15,935 bases of DNA from Phycisphaerales bacterium UBA1926 (GTDB lineage: Bacteria; Planctomycetota; Phycisphaerae; Phycisphaerales; UBA1924): NCBI GenBank assembly GCA_002337215.1, contig DDFO01000054.1, positions 26,128 to 42,062 on the forward strand, written 5' to 3'. This document shows, piece by piece, positions 7,458 through 15,819 of this stretch (positions are counted from its first letter, which is position 1; every line of letters starts with the position of its first letter). A program made the translations under genes and the position numbers. A model generated the notes under the pieces. The model was not told the DNA's origin. It made no database searches and worked only from the letters and a program-made list of their open reading frames with translations.

Positions 7458-7985
7458 ATGGCTCGCACAAAGGTTTCGACGCGTATCGGTATGGTCCTGC
7501 TCGCGGTGTTCGGTGTTGTCGCGGTCGGCTGCGGCGGGACGTCGTTCAAGAAGTTTGACGTTAATGTGTCGCTCGACGGGTCGATGCCGGCTGGCGAGTC
7601 CGTGACGGTGGACCTCATTGCGCTCGGCGGCGATCGGGCCGAAGAACTCGACGGGATGCCGATGCGGAAGTATTGGACGCTCAATGACCCGTACCGCTCG
7701 AGTCTTCTTGCGGAAGGCGTGCTGTGGACGGCGGAACTCGACGCGTCGAACCCCGAGGCGACGCTCAAGTCAACCAACAAGATCTGGAACTCGCCGATCT
7801 GGAAGTCGGGCGGGAAACTGTTCGTTCTCGCGAAACTCCGGGGCGTCGGGCCTGGTCCGAACGGTGACCCGAGGCGGCGGACCATCAATCGCGACGCATC
7901 GCTCTGGACGCAGAAGCGGATTGATGTCACGGTGCGGCAGGACGGGATCTCGTACTCGCCGACCGAGAAATCCGTCGGTCAGTGA
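7458..7985 (+). CDS. Lipoprotein, possible TssJ-like T6SS component
   Basis: A 175-residue exported lipoprotein. The N-terminus MARTKVSTRIGMVLLAVFGV is a type II signal peptide, with the lipobox AVGC placing the lipidated cysteine at C25. The mature part starts FDVNVSLDGSM, SVTVDLIALG, and continues with alternating strands up to KRIDVTVRQDGISY, suggesting a beta-sandwich. TssJ of canonical T6SS is an outer-membrane lipoprotein of similar size with a transthyretin-like beta-sandwich that binds TssM, and it is encoded near tssK and tssL. Size, export signal, fold pattern and neighbourhood fit, but I see no diagnostic TssJ motif, so no symbol is given. The next gene follows after 101 bp. An unrelated cluster-specific lipoprotein is the alternative. 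Confidence 0.88.
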   Translation: MARTKVSTRIGMVLLAVFGVVAVGCGGTSFKKFDVNVSLDGSMPAGESVTVDLIALGGDRAEELDGMPMRKYWTLNDPYRSSLLAEGVLWTAELDASNPEATLKSTNKIWNSPIWKSGGKLFVLAKLRGVGPGPNGDPRRRTINRDASLWTQKRIDVTVRQDGISYSPTEKSVGQ

Positions 7986-8071
7986 TCGATGCGAACAGCC
8001 GGTGATTGTTTGATGTGTCGGATCGATCGCGAGAGACCCGCGTCGGCCTGCGTGGCTCGCGTGGGTTGTGT

Positions 8072-8079
8072 GGAAGGGG
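8072..8079 (+). promoter_or_regulatory. Ribosome binding site GGAAGGGG that sets the start at GTG 8087
   Basis: GGAAGGGG lies 7 bases before GTG 8087. The longer open frame begins with TTG 8006 and lacks such a site; the kinase-like fold also begins just after residue 10 of the shorter form. Confidence 0.65.
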
Positions 8080-8086
8080 TGCGTGC

Positions 8087-11000
8087 GTGCCGTTGATTGC
8101 GGGCAAGCGTGCGGATTCGATCGGCGGGCACGCGATTGAGCGTCCTGTCGCGGTCGGGGTGCGCGAGAGCACTTGGCTCGCCTACGACCGGACCGGTGAT
8201 CCCTGTGTCATCGAGGTCTGGGAGCGGTTCGACGACGGGCCGGTCGCGGGAGCGGATCTCGACGCGTTTGTTGAGCGTGCGGCGCTTCAGCGGCGGGTCG
8301 CGGCTGCAGGCGGCAACGCGGAGCGGATACTCGGTGGCGGACACGTCGTTGGCGTACGCACGCTCGAAGCGACGGACTTTGGAGCGTTCTACACGCGCGA
8401 TCGGTACGGGGTTTCGGCGGCGGAGTTGGCGGCCGGCAAGGTCCGGCTGCGTGGGGATGCGCTGCACGAGATCATGTCGGGCGTGGTCGGCGGGCTGCAG
8501 ATTTTCCGTGAGCGGGCGGGTCGGCCGCACGGGGGGCTTGACGCATCCGCGGTTTTGATCTCCGATGGCGCGCCGGGAAAGCGTCGCGTCGGGCTCCGGG
8601 CGCCGGCAACCGCTGGCGAGTTGGCGGAAATCGGTGATCCCGACGGCGACGAGTTGCGGCGGATCGGTCTGCTGATCTTCGAGTTGGTGCAGCATCGCCC
8701 GTTTCGCGCGATGGGTGGGTACCCGGTCCGTGATGGGTCGGAATGGCAGGGGCTTGGGAAGTCCGGTGGGTTCTGGCTCGGGCTCGTCAATGAATTGCTT
8801 GCGCCCTCGGGCTGCAGGCTGACGCTTGGCGAGGTCGCGTCACGGATCGCGGGGCTGCGGTTCCGGGTGGACAAGCCGGGCGCAGGGGTCTGGCTCGGGC
8901 GGGCGGGGATCGCGGCGGCGGTGCTCGGGCTGGTTGGCGGCGGTGTGTGGTTCGGGCTGCGTCCGAGCGAAGAAGCACCCAGGGCGGATTACCGGGACTC
9001 GGAGTTCGAACAGTGGCTCCGCACGGTGCCTGTTGTGGTGTCGCTACGTGAGCGGGTTGGGGCGATGCCCGACGCGCCGGCGGTTCTGCGCGAGGCGGTC
9101 GGGCGGCTTGATCCTGAGTCGACGCCGCGGGGTGGTGTGGACGATTACTTTGATATCCCGAGTCTGTTTGAGGAAGCGGAGCTGTATCGGGTGTTTCGAG
9201 CGAGGCTCGACGGCCCGTTGCCTCAACTCGTGGAGAGTGTTCAACAGTTTGCACAGAAAGATTTCGAGGCGAGGGCGGAGACGCAGGAAGAATCCGAGGA
9301 TCAGAAGCGGCTCGAGCGGCTGGCGTTCCTGTTCCGGAAGGGGCTTGCCCGCTTCGGCGTCGAGACAGAATCGGAGCAGGTCGCGGACGCCGGGGGTGTC
9401 CAGGACGAGACCGGCGAGACGGCCGGGGGCGGTTCGTCTGATCCTGTCGACGAGGCGACCCTGAGCCTGCTTGACTCGTTCTCTCACGACAATTGGGCGT
9501 CGCATGGGATGATCGCGGGGTTGGTTGAGGGGGACGGGGTTGCCTGGTTCCGGCCTTCCGCAGCGAGTCTCTTTTCTTCACAGCTGGATGAGATCCGCGA
9601 CGGACTTTCGGTGCTCGCCGACGGCGCGACGGACTTCGATGGGGCGACGGCGCACAGGCCTGTTGTCGGTGCGGTCGAGGAGACGGTTGGGCGCTTTGTC
9701 GGGGCGGTCGAATCTGTCGAGCGCACCGCGGGCGTGATCGGTGTGTGGCGTGACGGGCTGTATCCGCGGATTGAATCCGGGAGTTCGGTCATCGCGGCGG
9801 CGTCGGCATGGCCTGATGTCCCCGCGTCGGTTGCGGATGATCTTCCGGATGGCGGCGATCCGTACCTCGCGTCGTTTGAGTCATTCGCGGAGCGGGTCGG
9901 CGTCGTTGGCGATGGCGAGACGGATGAAGACCTCGGTCGGCGTCTGGAGGCTGCGGCGGCCGCGGTGGACGCGGTACGGGCGGTTATCGAGCGAGGGTGG
10001 GATGCGGGGTCCGTGGATCTTCTGGCTCACGCGGCGTGGGTGGAATCGGCTCGGGATCGGATCGCGGAGAGGCCTGCTGCGAGCGACGGTGACGAGTTGG
10101 CGGTGTGGATCGATGCCCGGATCGCATTGAGCGAGGAATGGCTGGAAAGCGTGGCGTCGGCGACGCCGGTTGCAGCGGACAGCGATTGGCCGGCTGCCGA
10201 TTTTGCGAGTGAACTCGCGGCGACGCGTGATTTGTGGCGAGAGGCGATGCGTGACGCGCGGCAGGACACCCTGGAGGCGGAGGCAGAGATCGCGGGCGGG
10301 GTCGGGGTGATCGCGCCGGCGCTCGATGCGGTCGAGGAGCGGCTGCGTGAGGTCCGGCGGCAGCCGCGGTGGCGGAGTCTTCGCGATGAGGTCGATTCCG
10401 AGTCGCGTGGGTTGGAGCGAGACTTTGCATCGCTGGCGACGATGATCGAGCGGATTCACGCGCAGGTGCTGCAGCCTCCGCGGGATCTGATCGCGTTTTG
10501 GCGGGAGAACCCGATCCGCGTGGAGGGGTTCGACGGCGCGGAGGAGCTGGCGCTTGCGGGCGGGGCGATTGTTGAGCGGTACGCCGTTGAATGGGAACGC
10601 TGGGCGGCGGGTGAGGGTCTTGATGATGAGGCGTTGAAGCGGGCTCCGCAGACGGACCGTCTTCGGACGGCGCTGCGAGGTGTCGATGAGGTCGTGAGGG
10701 CGGCGGCCGAGGATGTCCTGGGTGTGCTGGGCGAGGCACGGGCGTACGGCCGGTTCGACGGGGACGCGGTGGAGGGTGCGGTCGGGCGTTGGCTTGCCGG
10801 GCGATTCGCCGAGGCGGTGTTGTCGTTCGAGGGGTGGAGTGACAAGTCTCGACTCGGTGACGACGGTGTGTTCGCGACGCGGCTCGGTTCTCTCGCAGAC
10901 GAAGCGGGGAGCACGCTCGACGCGCTCGCGGCGGATCTTGGGACGCTTTCAGAATCGTCGGGGCTTGTGGCGCGCGGGTACGGCGTCGGTGACCGCGTCG

Positions 11001-12919
11001 ATGGATTCGCGGTGGGTGATCGCGTTGAACTCGCGTCGTTGGCGGATCGGCTTCGATCGCCCGATGTTCCGTCGGTCGCGGATATCGATGAGATAGATCA
11101 GGCGGTTCTGGCGGTTGAGGGGTTGGTTGAGATTTCACGGGTCGATGACCCCAGCTTGCTGATGGATGCGTTTGTCGCCGAGTGCGGTTCGGCGGGGCGG
11201 GCCGGGATCGGTGTTCAGGCGATCCGACGGCTCGATTCGATCGGCCGGGACGCGGGCGCGTGGCCGAGTTCGATCGATGTGATGTTGCGAGACCGCGACG
11301 GCCTCGCGGACGGGATCTCGGCGCTGCGGGGCACGGTCCCGGCGGGTGACTTTGAGAAGATTGGTGAGGCGCTCCGCGGGATCGTCCGGGCCTGGTGGCT
11401 GCGCGGGGTGGCCGAGGCAGACGATCGCGGTGACTTTGCGCGGGGTGTGAGCGGCGCGTCGTCGTGGTTCGACGGGGTTGGCGACGGCTGGGTCGGGGTG
11501 CTTGGTTCGGAATTGCTGACGGGGCGGGCTCGGTACAACGCGGCGCTCGTGGGGCTGCGGGCCGAGATCGACGAGTTGGGTAGAAAGGCGATGGTGCAGG
11601 CGTCGTCATCGGATTCGAGTGCGATCCCGGGGATCGATGCTCGGCTGCTGTCTGATGTGCGTGCCAAACTCGGTGAGATCAACCGGCTTGCGCAGCAGAC
11701 GCTCGACGACGGGGAGCGGGCTCGGGCGTTGATGTGGGTGCGGGGGTTTGAGCGTGAGCTCAACGACGCACAGGGCGGGCGGCGCGGCTGGGATGAGGCC
11801 GGTGTTGGCCCAGTCGGCGCAGGGCTGGCGAACTGGTCGGCGACGCTGGACGAAAACGTGGAGCCGCCGCGGGTGGTGTATTCGTATTCCCCACCGCAGG
11901 CGTCGGACGCGGTGTCGATTGAGTTCAGGCTGGTCTCTGATTTGCCCAGCGGTGGGCAGGTGTTTCTCGGTGCCGATGAGGTGTCGGTGGCTGTGTTCGG
12001 AGCCATGCTTCGCGGAACCGCTGAGAAGCTTGAGGACCGTTTGGCGGGTTCGATGTACGAGGATGTGGACGGCCGGCTCGAGGGGAACATGGTTGAGGGC
12101 CCCTCGACGCGAGAGTTGTTTGCTCGGCGTGGCGGTCGGTCGCGGTTCCGGGTCCGCTCGCGGGAGCTGTGGCTGGATTCCGAAGACGGGCGCTACGGCC
12201 CGCCGGAGCGGAAGGCTTCATTCCCGTCATACCCGGATGGGTTACGAGGTGCAGACCCGAAATCGATCGCGCCGTCTCAGGGCGAGCCGGACGAGGCCCA
12301 CCCGGTGAACTACGTGAACTCCGCGGTGGCGTTCGACCTCGCGGAGGCGTTCGGCTGTCGGCTTCCGACGATCGAGGAGTTTCAGGCCGCGATGTCGGCT
12401 CCCGGCGTTCCCTCGGTCCGGAGCGGGCGATGGAACCTGCGCGATGCGACGTTCGGGCGGCAGGTCGAGCACTTCAAATCGGCGTTCGAGATGGAAGTAA
12501 CGACGCATTATCAGCCGGGCAAGTGGTCGTACGACGGGACGAACGGCGCGAGTTCCGCGGACTGGGGTCTGGCGGGTGATGACGACCGACTCTGGTTCTA
12601 TCGGACGGGCGCGGGCGTGGAGAATGGGTTTCAGAACGGTGTGCTGTTCCGGCACCTGATCGGGAACGTCGCGGAGTATGTGATCGTCGATGAGGGTGCG
12701 CGGGACAGCCGGGGCGTGCGCATTCTGGGCGCGTCGGCGCTGTCCGACCCGACCGTGTCCCCGGGTGATGTGCGGGAGGTCGATGGGGCGCGGAATGGCT
12801 ACGTGGACGTGGGCTTCCGCCTCGCGATCGACGCGGACGACTTCGGGAGCCTCGGCAAGCTGGTCCGTCGACAGATCGCGGAGTCCGACGATTCGTTCTT
12901 CGTTGCGGGGGGCGGCTGA
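8087..12919 (+). CDS. Giant pseudokinase - membrane helix - helical region - FGE/SUMF1-like fusion (PpkA/TagR-like)
   Basis: A 1,610-residue protein from GTG 8087. Residues about 12-255 follow a Ser/Thr kinase outline: a degenerate glycine loop with VAVGVRESTWLAYD (21-34), the VAxK strand as CVIEVW with Glu43 for lysine, HGGLDASAVLIS (148-159) for HRDLKPxNxLL, and DELRRIGLLIFELVQHRPF (188-206) like helix F and the following loop. The catalytic Lys, Asp and Asn and DFG are absent, so it should be a pseudokinase. One membrane helix lies at about 272-291. Residues about 295-1360 are mostly helical and acidic. The C-terminus (about 1370-1600) resembles FGE/SUMF1: HPVNYVNSAVAFDLAEAFGCRLPT (from 1405, split motif with RLPT at 1425-1428), GNVAEYV, and a final GFRLAI, but without the copper-binding cysteines. 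In Pseudomonas, T6SS activation uses the kinase PpkA and the periplasmic FGE-like TagR as separate proteins; here both modules appear fused. Confidence 0.87.
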   Translation: MPLIAGKRADSIGGHAIERPVAVGVRESTWLAYDRTGDPCVIEVWERFDDGPVAGADLDAFVERAALQRRVAAAGGNAERILGGGHVVGVRTLEATDFGAFYTRDRYGVSAAELAAGKVRLRGDALHEIMSGVVGGLQIFRERAGRPHGGLDASAVLISDGAPGKRRVGLRAPATAGELAEIGDPDGDELRRIGLLIFELVQHRPFRAMGGYPVRDGSEWQGLGKSGGFWLGLVNELLAPSGCRLTLGEVASRIAGLRFRVDKPGAGVWLGRAGIAAAVLGLVGGGVWFGLRPSEEAPRADYRDSEFEQWLRTVPVVVSLRERVGAMPDAPAVLREAVGRLDPESTPRGGVDDYFDIPSLFEEAELYRVFRARLDGPLPQLVESVQQFAQKDFEARAETQEESEDQKRLERLAFLFRKGLARFGVETESEQVADAGGVQDETGETAGGGSSDPVDEATLSLLDSFSHDNWASHGMIAGLVEGDGVAWFRPSAASLFSSQLDEIRDGLSVLADGATDFDGATAHRPVVGAVEETVGRFVGAVESVERTAGVIGVWRDGLYPRIESGSSVIAAASAWPDVPASVADDLPDGGDPYLASFESFAERVGVVGDGETDEDLGRRLEAAAAAVDAVRAVIERGWDAGSVDLLAHAAWVESARDRIAERPAASDGDELAVWIDARIALSEEWLESVASATPVAADSDWPAADFASELAATRDLWREAMRDARQDTLEAEAEIAGGVGVIAPALDAVEERLREVRRQPRWRSLRDEVDSESRGLERDFASLATMIERIHAQVLQPPRDLIAFWRENPIRVEGFDGAEELALAGGAIVERYAVEWERWAAGEGLDDEALKRAPQTDRLRTALRGVDEVVRAAAEDVLGVLGEARAYGRFDGDAVEGAVGRWLAGRFAEAVLSFEGWSDKSRLGDDGVFATRLGSLADEAGSTLDALAADLGTLSESSGLVARGYGVGDRVDGFAVGDRVELASLADRLRSPDVPSVADIDEIDQAVLAVEGLVEISRVDDPSLLMDAFVAECGSAGRAGIGVQAIRRLDSIGRDAGAWPSSIDVMLRDRDGLADGISALRGTVPAGDFEKIGEALRGIVRAWWLRGVAEADDRGDFARGVSGASSWFDGVGDGWVGVLGSELLTGRARYNAALVGLRAEIDELGRKAMVQASSSDSSAIPGIDARLLSDVRAKLGEINRLAQQTLDDGERARALMWVRGFERELNDAQGGRRGWDEAGVGPVGAGLANWSATLDENVEPPRVVYSYSPPQASDAVSIEFRLVSDLPSGGQVFLGADEVSVAVFGAMLRGTAEKLEDRLAGSMYEDVDGRLEGNMVEGPSTRELFARRGGRSRFRVRSRELWLDSEDGRYGPPERKASFPSYPDGLRGADPKSIAPSQGEPDEAHPVNYVNSAVAFDLAEAFGCRLPTIEEFQAAMSAPGVPSVRSGRWNLRDATFGRQVEHFKSAFEMEVTTHYQPGKWSYDGTNGASSADWGLAGDDDRLWFYRTGAGVENGFQNGVLFRHLIGNVAEYVIVDEGARDSRGVRILGASALSDPTVSPGDVREVDGARNGYVDVGFRLAIDADDFGSLGKLVRRQIAESDDSFFVAGGG

Positions 12920-12927
12920 TGGACCGG

Positions 12928-13212
12928 TCAGTCGGTGATCAGGGGCACCGTCGCGTAGGCGTCTCGCTCGAGTCGGCGGAAGTTGGCCTCGGCGTGCGCG
13001 AGCCTGATGTGGCTGGCGAACATCGCGGCGCCGATCGAGTCGGTGACGGCGTAGGAGTCCTGCACGACCGGGTTCGGACGGAACCCGAGCGAGGCTTTCG
13101 AGGACGTGTGGCACCCGGTGAGCGCGACCATCGCGGCGATGGCGGTCGCGGCGATGCAGGCTTTGCGGGTCGCGTTGCGGGCGGCGTTGTCGTTGTTCAT
13201 AGCAGTCGGCAT
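12928..13212 (-). CDS. Small lipoprotein on the opposite strand
   Basis: A 94-residue exported lipoprotein: a basic start (MPTAMNNDNAARNATRKACI), a hydrophobic segment at about 18-31, and the lipobox LTGC with lipidated C34. The mature 60 residues include GFRPNPVVQDSYAVTDSIG and a probable amphipathic helix SHIRLAHAEANFRRLERDAY, ending VPLITD. I know no family. ATG 13212 is supported by a strong Shine-Dalgarno (GGAGGG on the - strand); ATG 13200 is the alternative. It converges on the giant gene with only 8 bp between stops, and is divergent from the FHA-C-like gene. Its place inside the secretion-type cluster suggests an envelope accessory, but the opposite strand implies separate expression. 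Confidence 0.8.
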   Translation of the reverse strand: MPTAMNNDNAARNATRKACIAATAIAAMVALTGCHTSSKASLGFRPNPVVQDSYAVTDSIGAAMFASHIRLAHAEANFRRLERDAYATVPLITD

Positions 13213-13221
13213 GGCTGGTTT

Positions 13222-13227
13222 CCCTCC
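13222..13227 (-). promoter_or_regulatory. Ribosome binding site GGAGGG for the - strand lipoprotein
   Basis: Read on the - strand, GGAGGG lies 9 bases before ATG 13212. It is one of the strongest Shine-Dalgarno sites in the window and supports this small gene as real. Confidence 0.65.
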
Positions 13228-13463
13228 GGGCGGGTCCGTGTACTGAACCGTCGGATCCGTATCGGCGGCGTGAGGCCGAGCTTTGAGATTGCGGGGGAGA
13301 TGCGAGGCCGGGTAGTCGGTTTGTCGGGGTGGGGTCGGCAAACGCCGCGTGATCGGACGGCGGCAACGGCATCGGGGTCGTGGTCTGCGCGGTTTCCGGA
13401 CGGTCTGTATGATGCGCCGAGCATGAGATCGGGCGTGTGGCGTTGGACGCCGCGTGGGTCCGC

Positions 13464-13468
13464 AGGAG
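13464..13468 (+). promoter_or_regulatory. Ribosome binding site AGGAG that sets the start at ATG 13476
   Basis: AGGAG lies 7 bases before ATG 13476. The upstream in-frame GTG at 13437 lacks a comparable site, so the 308-residue form is preferred. Confidence 0.6.
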
Positions 13469-13475
13469 TCGTGGG

Positions 13476-14402
13476 ATGAGTGGCATGGGCGGAGAAACCT
13501 GGCGATCGCTCGCGGAACTGACCGCGAACCGGCTTCGGCTGATCCAGGCGGATCTTGCCGATGAGTCCGCGGAGTCGCGGCGGGCTCATCTGGATGACGA
13601 GGTGCGGGCGGCTCTGGAGAAGGTGCCCAATGCTGAGCGGAACGATTTTCTGGAACTCATCGAGGATCGATTCCCGGCATGGGAGGGGGGGCGCGTTGTG
13701 AGCGGAGCGTCTGAGGGCACGCTGGTCTCGGCGACCGACATGGCGGAATTCAACGATCCGGCGTTTCTGCTTCGGCAGCTCATGAAGGCCGCTGAGCAGA
13801 TGACCCCCGAGCAACGCCGGGAGGCCGGCGAGCGTCTTGCATCGGTGGGCATCGCGCCCTCGGGTGTGGGCGAGATCCCGGTCGAGTCGCTCGCGAAGGC
13901 AAAGGCTTCGATGCAGGCGCCAGCGGATGCTGACGTGGATGCGGGCCGGGTGCTCGAGGCGTCGGCGCTGCTGGCGGATCAGGTTCTTCTGTTGGACACG
14001 CTTGTATGGAAGATCTGGCGACAGATCGCGCCGGATTCGCAGCACCGGAGCCGGACGCAGCTCGGCGCAACGATGTCGTCGTACCTGACGGGGAGCGGTG
14101 AGACCGGGCGGGGCGAGGTTGCGGAGAGTCTCGAGCGGTTCCGCCAGCTGACCGCGGCGCTCGTGAGTTCGATCGGCAAGGTTGGGAGCACGGCGTTCAC
14201 GCAGCTGAGCCAGCTGAACCCCAACAACATCGAGACGATGGCGAAGGACGAGAAGAAGTGGAACGAGAGCCTGGAGCTCGCGGCGTGGCGGAAGTATCGC
14301 GAGCTCGCGGGCAAGATGGATCAGGCGACGGTTGAGAACGAGATGATGCGCGCGGTGTCGCGTACGGTTGAGGACATCATCCGCCCGCGCGGGCGTTCGT
14401 GA
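13476..14402 (+). CDS. Protein resembling the C-terminal domain of T6SS FHA proteins (TagH/ImpI), no FHA domain
   Basis: A 308-residue soluble, mainly helical protein. The C-terminal half (about 158-302) has the pattern of the domain that follows FHA in T6SS Fha/TagH/ImpI proteins: a helical block ASALLADQVLLLDTLVWKIW, SRTQLGATMSSYL, a loop, then LERFRQLTAALVSSIGKVG, and FTQLSQLNPNNIE followed by AWRKYRELAGKMD. The N-terminal half (1-150) is helical and acidic, with no beta-rich FHA fold and no GR/SxxH/N signature of phosphothreonine binding. Canonical Fha is recruited to the T6SS after phosphorylation by PpkA; this form could act only as a structural partner. It lies 53 bp upstream of tssK on the same strand. 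The start is ATG 13476 because of AGGAG at 13464-13468. The family link is by pattern only. Confidence 0.82.
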   Translation: MSGMGGETWRSLAELTANRLRLIQADLADESAESRRAHLDDEVRAALEKVPNAERNDFLELIEDRFPAWEGGRVVSGASEGTLVSATDMAEFNDPAFLLRQLMKAAEQMTPEQRREAGERLASVGIAPSGVGEIPVESLAKAKASMQAPADADVDAGRVLEASALLADQVLLLDTLVWKIWRQIAPDSQHRSRTQLGATMSSYLTGSGETGRGEVAESLERFRQLTAALVSSIGKVGSTAFTQLSQLNPNNIETMAKDEKKWNESLELAAWRKYRELAGKMDQATVENEMMRAVSRTVEDIIRPRGRS

Positions 14403-14454
14403 TCGCTGATCGCGGGCGGCGCTGGGCATTGGTGAGAAAGGGTTCGGGTGATCG

Positions 14455-15819
14455 ATGTCGGTCGAGGTGCACTGGCATGAGGGCCTTTTTCTTCAGCCGC
14501 ACCACCTGCAGGCGTTCGGCCGGCAGGTGTGGGATCGCTCAAGGCGAGACCGGCGGCTCGGCTGGGGCTATCCCTACGGCGTTGTCGAGAGCAGGCTGAG
14601 CACGGACGAACTCGCGAACATGCGGGTTCGTTTCGATCGGCTGCGTGCGGTGATGCCCAGCGGGATCGAGGTCGATTGTCCCGGCAACTGCGACCTGCCC
14701 TCCCTGGATATCTCGGAGCGGTTCGGCTCGAGCACGGCCTCGTTCACGGTGAGCCTGGGTGTGCCGCTCTGGCAGAAGGAGCGAGCGAACTCGCTCGAGA
14801 TCGGTGAGAGCGACTGGCGCGTCAAGCGGCTGTACCGCGTCGAGGAGCGCGAGAGCCCCGACGAGAACACCGGCGAGAACCCTCAGGGCATGCTGGTGCG
14901 GAAGGTCAACGCTCGGCTTCTGATGGATGGGGACGACACGACGGACATGGAGATCGTGCCCCTCGTGCGGATCGGGCACGCCGCGGGTGAGGACATCGGT
15001 TCGCCTCGGCTTGAGCGGACCTTCGTGCCGCCCTGCATGCTGCTGAGCGGGTCGAGCGTGCTCCGTGAGATGATGCGCGGTATCGCGAACGACGTGGAGG
15101 CCGCGCGGGGCGAGACGGTTGTGCAGATGACGCGGGGCGGGTTCAACATCGAGCAGATGCGTGGAGTGCACGTTCAGCAGATGATCAGGCTTCAGACGCT
15201 GAACAACTACGCCGCTCGGCTCATGCACATGGTGCGGGCCGAGGGTGGGGTGAGCCCGTTTGACATGTATCTCGAGCTTCGGGGGCTGCTGGGCGGGCTT
15301 GCGTCGCTCCAGCCAGATCGTGATGCGTGGGACGCGCCGGACTATGACCATGACGACCCGGGACGGGTCTTCGAGGTGGTCTGCGACCGGATCCGTGCAC
15401 AGCTGCGGAGCGAGGGCACGGCGAGCTGGGCTCGGGTGCGGTTCGAGCTCAAGGACGGCCTGCTGGTTGCGGAGCTCTCGGGCGAGCAGTTGACGAATCC
15501 GAACGAGTACTTCTTGGGTGTCCAGACCGGCCGCGACCCGCGTGAGGTGGCGAAGATGGTCGAGGATCAGGGCGAGTTCAAGCTGACGGCGCTGAGCAAA
15601 GCGACGACACGTGTGCGTGGCGTGCACCTTGCTGAAGAGCGGCACCCGCCGCTCGAGCTCCCGGCCCAGATAGGGCTGCACTACTTCCGTGTGGATCGGA
15701 GCCAGAGCACGCGGGTTTGGGGTCTGATCGAGGAAGAGAAGATGCTGGCGATTAATTTTCCGGGCGTCGAGCGTAACGAGTTCGATGATGTTTCGCTGTA
15801 CATGACGATCCCCGACTGA
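14455..15819 (+). CDS. tssK: Type VI secretion baseplate adaptor TssK
   Basis: TssK forms trimers in the cytoplasm that link the T6SS baseplate wedges (TssF/G/E) to the membrane complex through TssL and TssM. The 454-residue length is typical. The N-terminal signature VHWHEGLFLQPHHLQ (5-19) is the W-x-EG-x-FL-x-PxHxQ motif of the family, and IRLQTLNNYAARLMHMV with PFDMYLELRGLLGGLASL (about 244-286) matches the shaft/neck helices where canonical proteins read a long helix then P..lY.eL..LaG.La. The C-terminal part (about 300-454) contains the LPAQIGLHYFRVD segment that leads into the head domain contacting the membrane complex. It follows the FHA-C-like gene by 53 bp and precedes a tssL-like start by 58 bp, the usual tssK-tssL order. 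Confidence 0.93.
   Translation: MSVEVHWHEGLFLQPHHLQAFGRQVWDRSRRDRRLGWGYPYGVVESRLSTDELANMRVRFDRLRAVMPSGIEVDCPGNCDLPSLDISERFGSSTASFTVSLGVPLWQKERANSLEIGESDWRVKRLYRVEERESPDENTGENPQGMLVRKVNARLLMDGDDTTDMEIVPLVRIGHAAGEDIGSPRLERTFVPPCMLLSGSSVLREMMRGIANDVEAARGETVVQMTRGGFNIEQMRGVHVQQMIRLQTLNNYAARLMHMVRAEGGVSPFDMYLELRGLLGGLASLQPDRDAWDAPDYDHDDPGRVFEVVCDRIRAQLRSEGTASWARVRFELKDGLLVAELSGEQLTNPNEYFLGVQTGRDPREVAKMVEDQGEFKLTALSKATTRVRGVHLAEERHPPLELPAQIGLHYFRVDRSQSTRVWGLIEEEKMLAINFPGVERNEFDDVSLYMTIPD

Larger units (their letters stand above)
13213..13475. promoter_or_regulatory. Divergent intergenic region with candidate -10 TATGAT
   Basis: This 263-bp gap lies between the - strand lipoprotein gene and the + strand FHA-C-like/tssK genes, so it should carry promoters for both. 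TATGAT at 13408-13413 matches five of six bases of the sigma-70 -10 consensus and lies 63 bases before ATG 13476; no good -35 sits 17 bp upstream. On the - strand, CCCTCC (+ strand bases 13222-13227) is the ribosome binding site of the lipoprotein. Nothing else is evident in the stretch. Confidence 0.35.

Noticed and set aside
8006..8086. TTG start for the giant gene
   Set aside because: It adds 27 residues without kinase-like character and lacks a ribosome binding site; GTG 8087 has GGAAGGGG 7 bases upstream.
9984..11609. Long open frame of 541 codons on the - strand inside the giant gene
   Set aside because: Its translation is dominated by Pro, Arg, Ser, Thr and Ala, the usual mirror of a GC-rich coding strand, and it has no recognisable motif. 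The + strand gene accounts for the stretch.
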